Source: Achatina immaculata | Taxonomy: Eukaryota; Mollusca; Gastropoda; Stylommatophora; Achatinidae | DNA length: 64,000 bases | Assembly (NCBI GenBank): GCA_009760885.1 | Contig: CM019717.1 | Span: forward strand, 51,421,366-51,485,365 | Direction of reading: 5' to 3' | In this document: one piece after another, positions 45,096 to 55,527 of the stretch | Layout: the number at the start of each line of letters is the position of its first letter | Position numbering within the stretch: the stretch's first letter is position 1 | The notes under the pieces: generated by a model | What the model saw: only the letters and a program-made list of their open reading frames with translations | Databases searched by the model: none | Told to the model about the DNA's origin: nothing | Position numbers and translations under genes: made by a program

Positions 45096-46140
45096 TACAT
45101 TCAATTGCATCACCACTGAAACCTTTCTTTAGCGTTTTTAAATAGTCTCCGTACCTGTGTTATCCCGCTTCAACCAGAATTCCACAATTTTTATAGTGCG
45201 TCAGATTTCATCGAGCATAAAAGGCCAGGAAACAGACAACAGAAATGAAGTGGATGAGTTTTAGAGGCAAACAATAAATCATGTGATCGGATTAAACAAT
45301 TAAGCTCTAAATTTGAACTGAATATTCTAAATAACAGCAGCCACTAGGCTAAAAAAAAAAAACATATCAAAGTGAAAATAGTATCGGAACATCAGGCCGG
45401 AACCTTTCTGATAGACACTTGTGTATGATTTCAGTTCACATACTTGGTTAAATGCTGGATGTATATTGCCGAGATATGTCGATAATCTGTAGGCTGTTAA
45501 CGAAACGTCTGACTGGCTATTGTTTTCTTCCTATACAGTTCCCGCCTGAATAGACGACGCGCCATTACAGCAATCAATGTCAACACGAACAAGGTTTTCG
45601 TGTCTTTCAACTATTTTCTAATGCGTCAGTTTGCACTCGTGTGCCGTATTTAACAAAAAAAAATTCGACATCTAGGAACCAGAACGGAAGGTTTTCTCTA
45701 AAGCTGAGGAAGATGGCGAGATTGTGTTGTCCAGAGAGAGCTCAGATAAGAAGCGGCTGGTAATTAAAACCGGAAAAAAACTTAAGAGCAGAGGTCCTCA
45801 GCATCCAAGATCCCGATTCTATCTTTTCAACCTCGAGTCCTCCCCTACGGACGTATTAAACCATCGCCCAGACAGGATTTTGACTTTTATACATTCTTTT
45901 TTTTTCGGGTAGTAGTTGCTGGAACTTTTTTTCTCCGGTGAGCCTTCTGCCTCATGTTTGAGAATCACCGCTTTAGGGGCCTTCGGCGCTCTGGACTGAA
46001 AGGTTATTGCATCTTATTTGTGTACAGTATTCCCTTTGTATCAGCTCTTTCATCCTTACTTTAACCGGAGGTTGGAAAATATTAAATAAATATTAAATAA
46101 AAATACGTTCACATACTTAATGTATTACAGCACGTATTGC
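45096..46140. other. Unassigned stretch
   Basis: At 45933-45970 the sequence ends ATGTTTGAGAATCACCG, which resembles the reverse complement of a hAT CAGTGGTTCTCAAAC terminus; a second end is not visible. The segment at 46075-46155 loosely resembles 49715-49805 (AAAAATAC..TCACATAC, TATAACAATTATAT). Confidence 0.4.
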
Positions 46141-46151
46141 ATTGTTGTAAC

Positions 46152-46154
<3 letters not shown>

Positions 46155-46195
<41 letters not shown>

Positions 46196-46227
46196 GAGCC
46201 TTAAGTGCCCAGGGCACATGGGGCTTC

Positions 46228-46268
<41 letters not shown>
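46155..46268. repeat. (TA)n tracts with a duplicated LINE H end
   Basis: (TA)n at about 46155-46192 and 46231-46267. Between and after them the 37-bp segment TGAGCCTTAAGTGCCCAGGG...GGCTTCCG occurs twice (46193-46230 and 46268-46304). Confidence 0.9.
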
Positions 46269-46269
<1 letters not shown>

Positions 46270-46490
46270 GAGCCTTAAGTGCCCAGGGCACATGGGGCTT
46301 CCGCAAGGGTTTTCCACAAATGTCTACCTGCATTTGTTTTTTCCCTTGCTTCTGTTTCTGTAGCAGTCTGATAGGTTTTTTTTTTTACCAGATAGGGTTG
46401 CTTGCTCTATGCCGAACCCTCCTTAGTCGCCTTTTGCGATCATGCGTGGTAGGGTACAGTGGTCCTATTCTTTGCAGATCCCGGGTACCA
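46265..46490 (-). mobile_element. LINE family H-like 3' end
   Basis: The minus-strand text LWKTLAEAPCALGT plus the noncoding CACTTAAGGCTCAG matches the end of the fragment at 38322-38600. The part to about 46490 (TAGTCGCCTTTTGCGATCA, CCGGGTACCACATGGG) is of a kind often associated with such ends but is not otherwise assigned. The extreme 3' end is duplicated across the (TA)n tract. Confidence 0.55.
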
Positions 46491-46493
46491 CAT

Positions 46494-46496
<3 letters not shown>

Positions 46497-46530
<34 letters not shown>
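46497..46530. repeat. (TA)n microsatellite
   Basis: About 16 TA units at the 5' edge of the SINE. Confidence 0.95.
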
Positions 46531-46533
<3 letters not shown>

Positions 46534-46781
46534 TGTCTGAGTGGCGAAGTGGTTAGTGCACTGGTCTCTCATGGCGAAGGTCGGGGAGTTCGAATCCGGC
46601 CGGCGGCACCCCAGTCACCCAGCTGTAGAAATGGGTACCCGACTTCTTCTGGAGTTGGGGAAGGAAAGGCGGCCAGGCGTGATACTGACCATAACACCCT
46701 CTAGTGTGCTGGCAGGTCAAAGAAAATATGGGCACTAACACCATATCCCTATGTGCCTCTAAGGCACGACAGGATTACCTT

Positions 46782-46784
<3 letters not shown>
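46529..46784 (+). mobile_element. tRNA-derived SINE family 1, full-length copy
   Basis: The tRNA-like head GAGTGTCTGAGTGGCGAAGT contains an A-box (GTGGCGAAGTGGTTAG, about 46540-46555) and a B-box (GTTCGAATCC, about 46588-46598). These are the internal RNA polymerase III promoter elements. The body has CCAGTCACCCAGCTGTAGAA and GGCGGCCAGGCGTGATACTG. The 3' end CAGGATTACCTTTACC passes into (TA)n. Copies or parts also occur at 14411, 33077 and 50157. The LINE that mobilises it is not identifiable here. It is not a functional tRNA gene, since the acceptor stem does not close and the body continues. Confidence 0.88.

Positions 46785-46828
<44 letters not shown>
46785..46828. repeat. (TA)n microsatellite
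   Basis: About 20 TA units between the SINE and the LINE A 5' truncation. Confidence 0.95.
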
Positions 46829-46834
<6 letters not shown>

Positions 46835-48905
46835 GAAGTGAAGAACCGTTTCGAAATCCTGATGACTGTACAGGAGGAGATGACACCAGATGAACTGGCT
46901 CCGCAGGCCAAAGATATCTTAATAACAACAGCTAAAGACATGTTTCCAGTAAAGAAAACACAAAAGAATGTATGGATTACAGCAGACACACTAGAACTGA
47001 TAAAACAACGTAGAGAAATGAAGACGCAATGGAAAGTGACAAACAACAGCAAAGAAAAATATAAAACTTTAACAAAAGAAGTACGAAGAAACATAAGAAA
47101 AGACAAAAAAAAAACAATACATACAAGATTGTTGTGCAAGAATAGAAGAAAATCAGAAGTGTGGAAGAGATAGTGAAATGTTTAAAGAAATGAAGACATT
47201 GACGAAAAATGTCACACCTAAGCTAAATGTAATTTGTGATGAGATGGGGAATACCTTGACAGAAACAGAGGAAATTCTAGAATGATGGAAGGAATATTGC
47301 AAAGGAATGTATGAAACAACCGACTGTGGAAGCAGAAATCAACAGTGTGAATTATTATTGGAGGAGAATGAACCCGAACCGACAATTGAAGAAGTTTTAT
47401 GGGCAATAAAGAATCTGAAAAATGGTAAATCACCAGGATGTGATGAGATAACAGCTGAATTTATTAAAGCAGGAGGAAAGGAGTGTCCAACAATCTATCA
47501 TGCACTATGTAAAAAAGATATGGCATTCAGGTATTTGGCCAAAAGAATGGAAAAGAACTGTATTCATACCACTGCCAAAAAAAAGGGCAACCTGAAATTA
47601 TGCACAAACTACAGAACTGTTGCCCTGATTAGTCATACCAGTAACATTCTGTTAAAAATCATAATGGGTAGACTTCGAAAGAAAATAGAAGAAGAAGTCA
47701 ATATGGTCCAAGCTGGTTTCAGGCAAGGAAGAGGATCAAGAGATCATATATTCAATCTAAGATTAATAATAGAGAAATGCAGAGAGTTTAATGTGAATCT
47801 ATATTTATCCTTTATAGACTACTCAAAGGCATTTGATTGTGTACAACACCAGAAACTTTGGGAAATAATGGAAAAAATGGGATTTACAACACATTTGATA
47901 CAATTAACATCACTGTTGTATCTAGACTAACAAGCAGAAGTAAGAATAAATGGTGAAACAACAACTTGGTTTGACATAAAACAAGGGGTCCGTCAGGGGT
48001 GCATATTGTCACCCTACTTATTTAACTTGTATACCGAAAATACAATGAGGAATGTTAGAGAAGACGTAGACAAAGAATATTATGATGCCATAACAGTTGG
48101 AGGTTATGAAATACCAGAGATTAGATATGCTGATGACACAGTGTTAGTGTCCACAACACAAAAAGGAATGGAAAAACTAATTATGTCAGTCCGTAAGAAC
48201 AGAGAAGAGCAGAACCTCTATCTTAATGCAAAGAAAACTAAATTTATAACAACTGACAAAACAAACAAGGCAACTGAAATATGTATCAATGAGGAAAAAC
48301 TGGAAGAAGTGGAGAGTTTTGAAAATCTTGGATCACTACTAACTAATAATGGAGATACAATGAGGGAAATTAAAAGGAGGACATCTATCGCTCTTCAGAA
48401 AGTAAAACAATTAAAGAATCTGTGGAGAGGAGCAGACAGAACCACAAAAATAAGATTTTTAAGGGCATGCATCTTTCCCATCGAAACATATGCCTGTGAG
48501 ACCTGGACACTTAACAAAACGGCTGAGAAACGCAAAAATACCTTTGAATGTAAATGCTACCGAAGAGTTCTCCAAATATCGTGGACACAAAAAAAAAACA
48601 ACAAATATATCTACACTACAAGAGCTTAATATTGAAGAAGGCTGGCTAGTAAAGAGGATTAAAGAGAGAAAACTTAAATATTTTGGACACATTAAACGTC
48701 ATGATAATTTAGAGAAGACCGTATTGGAAGGATACATAATGGGAAAAAGAAAAAGAAGAAGACCAAAACGATGATGGCTGCAAGACATCGTTGACGATCT
48801 GCAAATGGATGCAGCAGCAGCAGGCCATCTTGCTCACAACCGAGAGGCCTACAGGAGTACTGTTTGGGAGGCAAAGTTCCGCAAGGGACATGCAAATGAA
48901 TGAAT
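46827..48905 (+). mobile_element. LINE family A, longest copy (5'-truncated)
   Basis: A 2.1-kb LINE with the pre-RT linker (VKNRFEILM, VWITADTLELIKQRREMK), the full reverse transcriptase and the C-terminal region, ending GCAAATGAATGAATG. The APE-type endonuclease is missing: the 5' end meets (TA)n at 46828. It has a few stops (near 47173, 47285, 47928 and 48773) and frameshifts, so it is inactive but fairly young. Immediately after it comes a minus-strand LINE B 3' end. Confidence 0.9.
47307..48629 (+). pseudogene. LINE A reverse transcriptase with one premature stop
   Basis: The frame is open from 47307 to 48629 except for TAA at 47928-47930. Motifs: LKNGKSPGCDEITAEFIKAG (1), GNLKLCTNYRTVALISHTSN (2/2a), VQAGFRQGRGSRDHIFNLR (3), LSFIDYSKAFDCVQH (motif A, Asp intact), FDIKQGVRQGCILSPYLFN (motif B), EIRYADDTVLVST (motif C, YADD intact). 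Downstream are NAKKTKFITTDKTNKAT and FENLGSLLTNNGDT. Between about 47505 and 47590 the translated text does not fit the family. Reading one base over restores WHSGIWPKEWKRTV, so two compensating indels lie there. A longer A-run near 48588 shifts the C-terminus out of frame. Confidence 0.9.
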
Positions 48906-48906
48906 G

Positions 48907-49124
48907 ATATCTTATGTCTTATATCTTATATCATTCCCGTGCTGTTAAACGTCACATAGGGCTCGCAAAATAGTTCGCAAATTTTTCCTGTCTTCGGCGA
49001 GTCTTTCAACCTCATCAAAGGATTGTATGCCTGTTAATTTGGCCTCTCTTAACAATGTCCTCTTCAGAGTTTCACGCAGTCTGCCTCTTTTTCTTTGGCC
49101 TGTTGTGTTCCACTTGATAGCTTG

Positions 49125-49127
<3 letters not shown>
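48907..49127 (-). mobile_element. LINE family B, 3' end, copy 2
   Basis: Matches 39484-39690: GCTGTTAAACGTCACATAGG, CTTCGGCGAGTCTTTCAACC and TTGGCCTCTCTTAACAATGT on the plus strand. The tail of TATCTTATATCTTATATC lies against the LINE A tail. Its 5' truncation is at the (TA)n tract that starts near 49128. Confidence 0.88.
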
Positions 49128-49184
<57 letters not shown>

Positions 49185-49195
49185 ATATATATATT
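49128..49195. repeat. (TA)n/(TG)n microsatellite
   Basis: About 30 TA units with a short TGTGTG segment. Confidence 0.96.
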
Positions 49196-49249
49196 AGTGT
49201 GAGTTATTACCTTTTATTTTGATTATAATCCCTGACAAGATCTGGTGGT

Positions 49250-49441
49250 CTGACAAACATCTCCATAAACTCCCCGTTTACTTTAGTTCTCCTCGTAATT
49301 AAACTATGGTTGCCTGACAAATAGCTCCCTAAACTTCCCGTTTACTTTAATTCTTCTCATAACTAAACTATGGTTGTCTGACATATACATACATAAACTC
49401 CCCTTTTTACTTTAGTTCTTTTATTAACTAAACTATGTCCA
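49250..49441. repeat. 64-bp tandem repeat, 3 copies
   Basis: The unit starts CTGACAAACATCTCCATAAA and ends with TAAACTATGGTTGC, with moderate divergence between copies. Confidence 0.85.
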
Positions 49442-49924
49442 TCAGTTTTGCGAATCGCTGACATCAGCGTTACAGTCTCGCTATCCTTCAACTGAGAAAT
49501 TCATTATTTCTTATCCGCTTTATGTCCCCTCTGGTGGAATTCTCCCGCTCTGAAAGCATAAGGAAATGTCACATTTTCAACATCTAACACTTGTTACTTC
49601 TTTTTTGACTGGTCCCGTAACAGTTCGCGTTCTATCGTGACATTTTATCACCCTTGCCATAGCTGAAATTTCTGAAATCAAACACAACATTCCTAATAAA
49701 TTTCATGTGATATTGTAAATATGAAATAAATATGAAATAATTATTGCATAAAAATACAGTCACATACGTATTTTATTGCAGAACAGTACTGAATTTTTAT
49801 AACAATTATATTTTAGTGTTTATTATTTTTATTGATATCTTAATTTATATATTAAAAAAAAACTAAGCTATGTTATGAGAATATGTGTGTGTGAGTGAGT
49901 GAGTGAGAGAGAGAGAGAGAGAGA

Positions 49925-49957
<33 letters not shown>

Positions 49958-50156
49958 TGAAAAACCTATATTACATATGGCTCGGTATCGGTATTATCTA
50001 GGATTTCAGGTATCCACATCAGAAGGAGGAAAGGGCCTTTGAACCTATCCTCTACGAGTGTGGTGTGGGGATGAGGGTTGGGGGGGGGGGGGATGCGAGG
50101 GGAGATTACTATACTTTTTTGTTTGTTTCGCGTTGGCTTAAAATAATAATTTAAAA
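49442..50156. other. Unassigned stretch with GT/GA microsatellites
   Basis: (GT)n/(GA)n at about 49885-49960 and a G run near 50080-50090. No gene recognised. Confidence 0.45.
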
Positions 50157-50386
50157 AGTGAGGTTTACCCTGCCATGCCATACAGGCATCTAGAGCATGT
50201 GATGTCAGTGTCCGTATTGTATTTGTCACTGACGTGGTCAGCATTTCCTTCCCTGGTTCCAGAAGGAGTCAGGTGCCTTTTTCTACAGCTAAATGACTGG
50301 AGCGCCACTGACCGATTCGAACATTGGAGTTTCACCGTGCGGGACAGTTGCTACTAACCGCTTCGCTACGTTGCCATTTTTGGTTT
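50157..50386 (-). mobile_element. tRNA-derived SINE, family 1 relative
   Basis: On the minus strand GGCAACGTAGCGAAGCGGTT supplies the A-box and TGTTCGAATC the B-box. CTCCAGTCATTTAGCTGTAG follows, with a body ending CTGTATGGCATGGCAGGGTA. The head and CAGTCA..(C/T)AGCTGTAGAAA block are shared with 46529-46784. Divergence is higher, so it is older or a separate subfamily. Confidence 0.75.
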
Positions 50387-50424
50387 CTTTTAAGCGGTAC
50401 GAGTTTCTAGTTTTGTGAAATGTG

Positions 50425-51493
50425 TGACAACAGCGTAGATGATCAGTGAGGTGAGTGTACGAGACAGACAACAGCGTAGATGATCAGAATTAGTGAGGTG
50501 AATGTACGAGACTAACAACAGCGTAGATGATCAGAATTAGTGAGGTGAGTGTACGAGACAGACAACAGCGTAGATGGGTAGATTAGTGAGGTGAGTGTAC
50601 GAGACAGACAACAACGTAGACGAGTAGAATTAGTGAGGTGATTGTACGAGACAGACAACAGTGTAGACGAGTAGAATTAGTGAGGTGAATGTACGAGACA
50701 GACAACAGTGTAGACGAGTAGAATTAGTGAGGTGATTGTACGAGACAGACAACAGTGTAAACGAGTAGAATTAGTGAGGTGAGTGTACGAGACAGACAAC
50801 AGTGTAGATGAAGTAGAATTAGTGAGGTGAGTGTACGAGACAGACAACAGCATGGATGAGTAGAATTAGTGAGGTGAGTGTACGAGACAGACAACAGTGT
50901 AGATGAAGTAGAATTAGTGAGGTGATTGTACGAGACAGACAACAGTGTAGATGAAGTAGAATTAGTGAGGTGATTGTACGAGACAGACAACAGCATAGAT
51001 GAGTAGAATTAGTGAGGTGAGTGTACGAGACAGACAACAGTGTAGATGAAGTAGAATTAGTGAGGTGAGTGTACGAGACAGACAACAGCATAGATGAGTA
51101 GAATTAGTGAGGTGAGTGTACGAGACAGACAACAGTGTAGATGAAGTAGAATAGTGAGGTGATTGTACGAGACAGACAACAGCATAGATGAGTAGAATTA
51201 GTGAGGTGAGTGTACGAGACAGACAACAGTGTAGATGAAGTAGAATTAGTGAGGTGAGTGTACGAGACAGACAACAGCATAGATGAGTAGAATTAGTGAG
51301 GTGAGTGTACGAGACAGACAACAGTGTAGATGAAGTAGAATTAGTGAGGTGAGTGTACGAGACAGACAACAGCATAGATGAGTAGAATTAGTGAGGTGAG
51401 TGTACGAGACAGACAACAGCATGGATGAGTAGAATTAGTGAGGTGAGTGTACGAGACAGACAACAGCATGGATGAGTAGAATTAGTGAGGTGG
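50425..51493. repeat. 47/48-bp satellite-like array, about 23 copies
   Basis: Unit with TTAGTGAGGTGAGTGTACGA and GACAGACAACAG followed by CATAGATGAGTAGAA (47 bp) or TGTAGATGAAGTAGAA (48 bp). From about 50780 the two forms alternate, making a 95-bp higher-order unit repeated about six times. Because 95 is not a multiple of three, the long minus-strand frames through it cycle through three phases and are not real genes. Confidence 0.95.
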
Positions 51494-51494
51494 A

Positions 51495-52020
51495 GATCTT
51501 GAACACATGCATCAAAATAGGAACTTGAATGGGTAACTTGTTGGAGCAGATCTAGAGATGCAGGTCTCTGAGTAAGCTCATCGCTGTATGAAGCTAAACT
51601 GATCCACAATGGCTAGATCAGATGGTGATGAAGCAATTTTACTTTGGAAAAATAGTACAGAATTCTGGTTCGCAATTAAAAAAAACGTGATAAACATGGT
51701 CGGTAAGAATACGTAACATTAATCTTCCGAGACAAATCATATGGATACCTGAAAGTTAGAGAACTCTTGCGCGCTCGAGATGGAGCTAGGCTGCAAAAAA
51801 TTATTTCCAGTAAATAAGATTAAACGGTGCATAGACATTGTACTTTTTAAAAAATTTTAACTAGCTTTAGACTCGACAGTCTCTTTATTCGTATATTCTA
51901 TTTTCCATTTCTGCAATGACAGCCGTATCTGCGGTGCAATCTAGCTGTGCTAGGTTGACTGGAAGGCGTAGGCAATATGTCCCGAACCTGAAATCTTCCA
52001 GAAAAGAAGACTGATCGCTA
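51495..52020. other. Unassigned spacer between two arrays
   Basis: Nothing recognised. Confidence 0.45.
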
Positions 52021-52021
52021 T

Positions 52022-52912
52022 TGACTAGCCTACATTAGCGCACCCCCCCCCCTACGACTTTATAAAGAACTGATGGAGGTGTTGACTAGCCTACACTCGC
52101 GGCCCCACCCCCGACTTTATAAAGAACTGATGGACGTGTTGACTAGCCTACACCCGCGGCCTCCCCCCCCCCCCCGACTTTATAAAGAACTGGTGGAGGT
52201 GTTGACTAGCCTACACCTGCGGCCTCCCCCCCCCCCCGACTTTATAAAGAACTGGTGGAGGTGTTGACTAGCCTACAGTCGCACCCCCCCCCTACGACTT
52301 TATAAAGAACTGGTGGAGGTGTTGACTAGCCTACAGTCGCACCCCCCCCGACTTTATAAAGAACTGGTGGAGGTGTTGACTAGCCTACAGTCGCACCCCC
52401 CCCCTACGACTTTATAAAGAACTGGTGGACGTGTTGACTAGCCTACAGTCGCACCCCCCCCCCCCGACTTTATAAAGAACTGGTGGAGGTGTTGACTAGC
52501 CTACAGTCGCACCCCCCCCCTACGACTTTATAAAGAACTGGTGGACGTGTTGACTAGCCTACAGTCGCACCCCCCCCCCCCGACTTTATAAAGAACTGAT
52601 GGAGGTGTTGACTAGCCTACACTCGCGGCTCCGCCCGACTTTATAAAGAACTAGTGGAGGTGTTGACTAGCCTACACTCGCGGCCACCCCCCGACTTTAT
52701 AAAGAACTGGTGGACGTATTGACTAGCCTACACTCGTGGCCACCCCCCCCCCCCGACTTTATAAAGAACTGGTGGACGTGTTGACTAGCCTACACTCGTG
52801 GCCACCCCCCCCCCCCGACTTTATAAAGAACTGGTGGACGTATTGATTAGCCTACACTCGCGGCCCCCCCCCTTCCCAGACTTTATAAAGAACTGGTGGA
52901 TGTGTTGATTGA
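52022..52912. repeat. About 60-bp minisatellite with C-tracts, 15 copies
   Basis: Unit: GACTTTATAAAGAACTGGTG, GAGGTGTTGACTAGCCTACA, then CTCGCGGCC or GTCGCA and a C run of about 5 to 13. Copies differ mostly in C-run length and in TACGAC versus CGAC after it. Each unit carries the 10-bp palindrome CTTTATAAAG. Confidence 0.95.
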
Positions 52913-52913
52913 A

Positions 52914-54288
52914 ACACAAATAACTCCTTATGTAAATCTAAGGAAATAGTAACAGATTTTCTACATATGACAGAAAGAAGGCGTACATGACAGAACACTC
53001 TAAAACTTCTTCCTTGTTGTTAAAATTGACATGACTTCTATTTCTCCTTGCCCCGTGTTGCACCTTCTGCCAGTCTATTCTCTACCAGTGTTACTCTCAT
53101 CTGTGTGGGTGCAGTATGGGGAAAAGACATCATGGAGGTTAATCGATTCTTGTCGGTATTCGTTAATTTCGTCTACCCGGAACTCATGTATCGATATTAC
53201 CGACACTGATACTGGTCTTAAACAGAAAACGTGACTGCCTATAAAAGACCTTTACTCGGGTACAGATGTGTTAGTTTTTCTTTTAGACGATTAAATGCGA
53301 AATAACATGATTCTCCCTCACACATTGACAGTACTTAACACATACACTGATAATGAACAGTACCATAGAAGCATGAACCAGAAACTGTGCATAATTTAAC
53401 AAATGAGAAGAAGACATCCAGATGAGAATGGGTTGGTTGCTGTGGTTTACCTGGCTGTTCTTCACTTTTGGAGTAGATATTTGGAGCCCCAGTTACGGAC
53501 ACACGATTTTCTTTCCGAAGTGTCTGTCTGCTTTGTCTACGTAGTTGGAAGTTCAAGTATGTGCTTTTACACTTGTATAAAATAGGATAACAAGTGTGAA
53601 GCAAATTTGACTTGTTTTGTAGGTAAAAAAATGTTCTTTTGTTTTTTGGTTTGTTTGTTTTTTGTTTTTTTTTTTGTGGTTAGGGGAGAGAGAGGAACTG
53701 AGGAAAGATGGAGGTTTGTTATGGTTTAAAGGGAAATATTCCATTTGAACATATGAACTGAATTTTGTGCACTTCGCATTTCTAACAGGGAGTCATTTAT
53801 TTCAATGCTCAGAGCGTTATCAGCCATAATTACACTTCTGTCGTTACTCTGAATTCTTGCAGAAAAGATCGACTGGGATAGACTGAAGGTACGGTTTTGT
53901 TAAGGCCGGCCAATGGAAACTGTCCTATCCTCTGTGTTCGTGCTCCTAATAAAAATCTCGGTCTGACTCATGATTCAGATCTCGCCGTGATTTCCCCCCG
54001 TCGTGGTGGAGCTAGCAAAGAATACAGCTTTCTTGGATCCACTCCAGTTTTTCAGTCAAGTCACCGTAATCCAGTTTGAGTTCTATACACTGCTTGTGTT
54101 CCAACAATTTACCTGCGAAGAACATCCTGTATGCAGATCTAGCGTACAACCAACCGGGGGGGGGGGGAGGAGAATGGCACAGCTGGTTCATTACTCCGGG
54201 CAAGCCAGAGTGGTAGAAGATGAAGGGGAGCCAAGATGGTCAATTAGAGAGAGGTTCGAGGACTCCAGTGACAACATGCAGAAAGGGA
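52914..54288. other. Unassigned region, no gene seen
   Basis: T/G-rich homopolymers near 53630-53680 and a G run near 54158-54168. Small frames without motifs. Confidence 0.4.
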
Positions 54289-54289
54289 T

Positions 54290-54478
54290 CTTACATCTTT
54301 TCCGTGCCGTTAAACGTCACATAGGGCTCGCATGGTAGTCTGCCAAGTTTTCCTGTTTTCAGCGAGCTTTTCAACCTCATCAAGGGATGTTATGGCTACT
54401 AAACTGGCCTCTCTTAACAATGTCCTCTTTAGAATGTCAAGTGGTCGACCTCTTTTCTTCGGCCTGTTATGTGGAATA
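54290..54478 (-). mobile_element. LINE family B, 3' end, copy 3
   Basis: TTCCGTGCCGTTAAACGTCA, CATAGGGCTCGCATGG, TTCAACCTCATCAAGG and TTAACAATGTCCTC match the 3' ends at 39484, 48907 and 61975. The terminal tail is GGGATCTTACATC. Confidence 0.85.
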
Positions 54479-54479
54479 G

Positions 54480-55526
54480 GATAGGAGTCCCGATAGTTAC
54501 TTTTTACACCACCTTACTTAAGTCCTATCACAAGTCCTGTCTTACAGAACATCATTGAATGGTATCTCCAAGGACACAGAAGAGCAAAACTTATTCCCAT
54601 TTATCACTATATTCGAGAGACCAATTATAAGATGCAACCTCCTCTTCTGCAAAAGCTTTGTGTTTATTTCAACCATGACTTCACTACGCCAGCTTTGTCT
54701 AGCTTAATCAGCGCCTGTGGCATCCGAGGTTTGAATTAAAAATGTGGAAAGAATGACGTTTTTGTTGTGTTTCTTATATAGTGCAATTATATAGTTAAAT
54801 ATGCCGTGCTTTAAAAACTATTTACTCATTAATACAGGGAGAAGTAAAATAAAAAGGGAACTCAGAACCTCGAGGATTTTTGTTAGAACTGAGATGAGTA
54901 AGACTTGAAGTTATTTTTTTAAAATAGAACCGAAAAGTAAGACTCGGTCTATTTTTCATCTAAAGTTAAAATGACCGAGTTTTAGGCTAAATATGAACAC
55001 TCATGTTTTAAGCCACTGAGAATGAATTCCTGTAAGCATCAACTACTTACATAATACATCTTACATTCTTCCCGCTCCATTAAACCCACTACTGATCCCT
55101 CAAAATTGGACTTTGAAGATAAAGAGTGGTATCAATTTTTTTGACGTGTTGTTGAATTGGCCCAGAGATGGCTTGCTCCCATCATTTGTGGAATATTAAG
55201 AGCAACATTGCACTCTAGATCATAAATAATCAATCAAGCTTCACAACTCAGTGGTAGCTGAAATCCACTATTTCAACTCAGCAGGTTCCGAAGTCGGAAA
55301 AGCTACATTAAACACAAAATCTGTGTGTAGAACACTAGATCTACAGATATTCAAAGACTGATCAACCATTGCATAAAGACCACTTGCTTAACCAAAATGT
55401 TTATACACTTATTCAGTAAAGGAAATAAAACGTCGTCTCTTTGTGTATATATCACAAGTAACCCAATGTTTCTAACGTAACAGTCATAGGTCCCTGCTAA
55501 TTATTTTCAGTATTCTTCACAACACA
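54480..55526. other. Unassigned stretch with a minimal LINE B tail
   Basis: TAATACATCTTACATTCTTC then CCGCTCCATTAAACC at about 55051-55087 looks like the last 35 bp of LINE B on the minus strand. Otherwise nothing recognised. Confidence 0.4.
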
Positions 55527-55527
55527 C

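Noticed and set aside
46540..46600. Functional tRNA gene
   Set aside because: A- and B-boxes are present but the acceptor stem does not close and a SINE body follows. Relatives at 33077 and 50157 confirm a SINE.
50724..51609. Minus-strand frames with a VSYTHLTNST-like repeat
   Set aside because: Produced by the 47/48-bp array. The same words recur in three phases and no start, domain or composition supports a protein.
50425..52912. CRISPR-like array
   Set aside because: Repeats are contiguous tandem units without unique spacers, in eukaryotic-type DNA.
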